Assembly (NCBI GenBank): GCA_018610095.1
Contig: JAHEOB010000044.1
Span: 1-8,396 of the forward strand
DNA length: 8,396 nt
DNA from: Halothece sp. MAG
Lineage (GTDB): Bacteria; Cyanobacteriota; Cyanobacteriia; Cyanobacteriales; Rubidibacteraceae
Reading direction: 5' to 3'
A program made the translations under genes and the position numbers. The notes under the pieces were generated by a model that worked only from the letters and a program-made list of their open reading frames with translations, was not told where the DNA came from and ran no database searches. Every line of letters starts with the position of its first letter. Positions within the stretch are counted from its first letter, which is position 1. This document shows, piece by piece, positions 7,150 to 8,396 of this stretch.

Positions 7150-8106
7150 TTAAGCAAAGTTTCTCACGGGCGGTTTACCAGTATGAACAATTAACATGGG
7201 ACGGGCTAAGCGATGTAATAACCCAGAAGCAACACTGCCATAAACAAATTGCTCGACGCCACCTTTAGCTCGACTCGTCATGGTAATTAAATCTGGCTGC
7301 ACTTTTTCAGCAACCGCAGCAATACTATCAATGGGACGACCGTATAATAAATTGACATCAGCTTCAATTCCTTTTTGCTGGAGTTGATTTTGCCAATTTA
7401 GTAAATATTTCTTACCATCTTGAATCCGGTCGATTTCTTGAGATTTTCCTAATTGGCTCAATAAGTGTTCTGGAACAATTTCTTTTTTGATTTCTTGATC
7501 CAAATCGACAAATGCTGCCTTATGATTAGCACTTCTAACAACACGCACTAAACTCAATTTTGCGTTATATAGTTGGGCGATATGTTCCGCATGAGGAATA
7601 ATGGCTTCTGATTCTTGGGAACCATCCAGCGGAACCAGAATGCGATTGTTAGTTTCTAAACTAATACTGGTACGGGTATCAGCAACCAGAAGGGGGCACG
7701 GCGCTCGATTCAATAAAGCGGAACTGACACTACCATAGATAGCTTGTTTGAGCCCTGATTTCCCTTGACTACTAAATGCCAATAAATCAATGCCCAGTTC
7801 TTCAATAGCGGAAAGGATAGCATCAACAGCAATGCCTCGTAATAACACAATTTCTGCTGCTAAGCCTTGTTGCTCATATTCCGCTTTCAAACCATTGAGA
7901 TATTTTTTTACGTCATCTAACCGTTGTGGTTGAAAAGTAACTTCCTGTTCTTGATCCAGATTAATAATGCCACTGCGGGTAGCTGGTTCAATGACTTGGG
8001 CAAAATAAACCGTGGCGTCTTGATGTTTGGCTAAATTGGCTACGTGAGGAAGAATCGTTTCTGCGGTTTTAGAACCATCTAAGGGAACTAGGATTTTACG
8101 ATACAT
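7150..8106 (-). CDS. Two-domain universal stress protein (UspA family)
   Basis: The 318-residue product is a tandem fusion of two Usp domains, roughly residues 1-143 and 154-308. Each opens with the ILVPLDGS strand-loop (D10 and D161). The nucleotide motif G-2x-G-9x-G-S is partly kept in domain 1 (S112, G115, G125-S126) and worn in domain 2 (T277, A280, G290-S291), so the two sites may differ in ATP binding. No signal peptide or membrane segment is seen, so it should be cytoplasmic. Usp proteins modulate stress survival and sometimes partner with transporters; TeaD beside the ectoine transporter of Halomonas elongata is the known precedent. Here the gene follows a BCCT osmolyte transporter by 71 nt on the same strand, suggesting a related role, but that is inference. 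The ATG at 8104-8106 has GAGA six nt upstream. A strong terminator follows. Confidence 0.93.
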   Translation of the reverse strand: MYRKILVPLDGSKTAETILPHVANLAKHQDATVYFAQVIEPATRSGIINLDQEQEVTFQPQRLDDVKKYLNGLKAEYEQQGLAAEIVLLRGIAVDAILSAIEELGIDLLAFSSQGKSGLKQAIYGSVSSALLNRAPCPLLVADTRTSISLETNNRILVPLDGSQESEAIIPHAEHIAQLYNAKLSLVRVVRSANHKAAFVDLDQEIKKEIVPEHLLSQLGKSQEIDRIQDGKKYLLNWQNQLQQKGIEADVNLLYGRPIDSIAAVAEKVQPDLITMTSRAKGGVEQFVYGSVASGLLHRLARPMLIVHTGKPPVRNFA

Positions 8107-8127
8107 AACAATTCTCGTTATTGGGTG

Positions 8128-8167
8128 GTCATCAATGATGATGACTCTTGAACAACAAGAGCCATCA
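8128..8167 (-). promoter_or_regulatory. Two overlapping, mutually exclusive hairpins between the BCCT gene and usp
   Basis: On the minus strand TGATGGCTCTTG pairs with CAAGAGTCATCA around TTGTT (8139-8167), giving 12 pairs with one G-U. The 3' half of that stem also contains GTCATCA, which pairs perfectly with TGATGAC across TCAT (8128-8145). The two cannot form together. No U-tail follows either, so a classical terminator is not supported. The element starts 11 nt after the transporter stop and ends 22 nt before the usp start. Confidence 0.5.
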
Positions 8168-8177
8168 ATTACTTTAA

Positions 8178-8396
8178 TTATGATTCATTTTTTCGGGCAG
8201 CAAGGAGAGCTTCAATTTTTTCTTCTCGTTTGGCTTCTGCTTCTTGTAATTCTTTTGCCTGTAATTCTTCTAGTTCTCGATTTAATCCTTGATTCAAGCT
8301 ATAACACATAATGATCAAGACCACCGCAAAGGGTAACCCCGTTGCAATGGCTGCAGTTTGGAGTGCTGTAAGCCCATCTTCTCCGCCACCAAGGAG
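8178..8396 (-). CDS. BCCT-family betaine/choline/carnitine transporter, C-terminal end only
   Basis: BCCT transporters are inner-membrane symporters, usually Na+-coupled, that import glycine betaine, choline or carnitine for osmoprotection. Only the last 72 residues are here; the frame is open to the right edge. They start LLGGGEDGLTALQTAAIATG and continue LPFAVVLIIMCYSLNQGL, which fits the loop and final transmembrane helix (about residues 7-34 of the fragment) of the family. A charged tail of about 38 residues follows, rich in Glu, Lys, Arg and Ala, and likely helical. In BetP of Corynebacterium the cytoplasmic C-terminal helix senses osmotic stress, so this tail may do the same, by analogy. 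Substrate and ion cannot be told from this piece. Betaine transporters of this family are known from the halophilic cyanobacterium Aphanothece halophytica. A usp gene follows 71 nt downstream. Confidence 0.85.
   Translation of the reverse strand, partial: LLGGGEDGLTALQTAAIATGLPFAVVLIIMCYSLNQGLNRELEELQAKELQEAEAKREEKIEALLAARKNES

Noticed and set aside
8139..8167. Calling the 12-pair hairpin after the BCCT gene a rho-independent terminator.
   Set aside because: The stem is good but no U-tract follows it on the minus strand, so it was listed as a regulatory element instead.
1..8396. A search by eye for CRISPR repeats, insertion sequence ends, tRNA genes, phage genes and toxin-antitoxin pairs.
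   Set aside because: Nothing credible was seen. The window is dense with conserved housekeeping genes and the spacers are too short to hide such elements.

Overview
The window looks like a chromosomal segment of a cyanobacterium, probably a unicellular halotolerant one (Halothece / Dactylococcopsis / Aphanothece halophytica type). Three things point there. The RNA polymerase beta' gene starts as the short, split rpoC1 form downstream of rpoB. The cyanobacterial palindrome HIP1 (GCGATCGC) occurs five times. The right edge holds the end of a BCCT-family betaine/choline transporter, a family known from salt-loving cyanobacteria. The genus is an inference from gene content, not a database match.

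Layout. Positions 1-5449 are all read on the minus strand, in transcription order rpsT (ribosomal protein S20), tatD (metal-dependent deoxyribonuclease), rpoB (RNA polymerase beta) and rpoC1 (gamma/beta' N-terminal part, running off the left edge). The gaps are 42 to 79 nt and no intrinsic terminator was seen in them, so this is probably one transcription unit. A good sigma70-type promoter lies before rpsT. A 317-nt intergenic region (5450-5766) separates rpsT from the divergent hisD (histidinol dehydrogenase, 5767-7077, plus strand). It holds the rpsT promoter and leader, a T8 tract and several inverted repeats on the hisD side. hisD converges on a two-domain universal stress protein gene (7150-8106, minus), and a hairpin with a U8 tail sits between them. 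Upstream of usp, on the same strand, is the 3' end of the BCCT transporter gene (8178-8396).

How the genes work together. The left block supplies transcription and translation machinery plus a nuclease housekeeping gene. hisD carries out the last two oxidations of histidine synthesis and stands alone, as his genes usually do in cyanobacteria. The BCCT-usp pair suggests a small osmostress unit: an osmolyte importer followed by a nucleotide-binding stress protein.

I found no clearly new system, mobile element, CRISPR array, tRNA or rRNA. The best leads are the mutually exclusive hairpins between the BCCT gene and usp, the structured hisD leader, the BCCT-usp linkage, and an acidic insert in RpoB.
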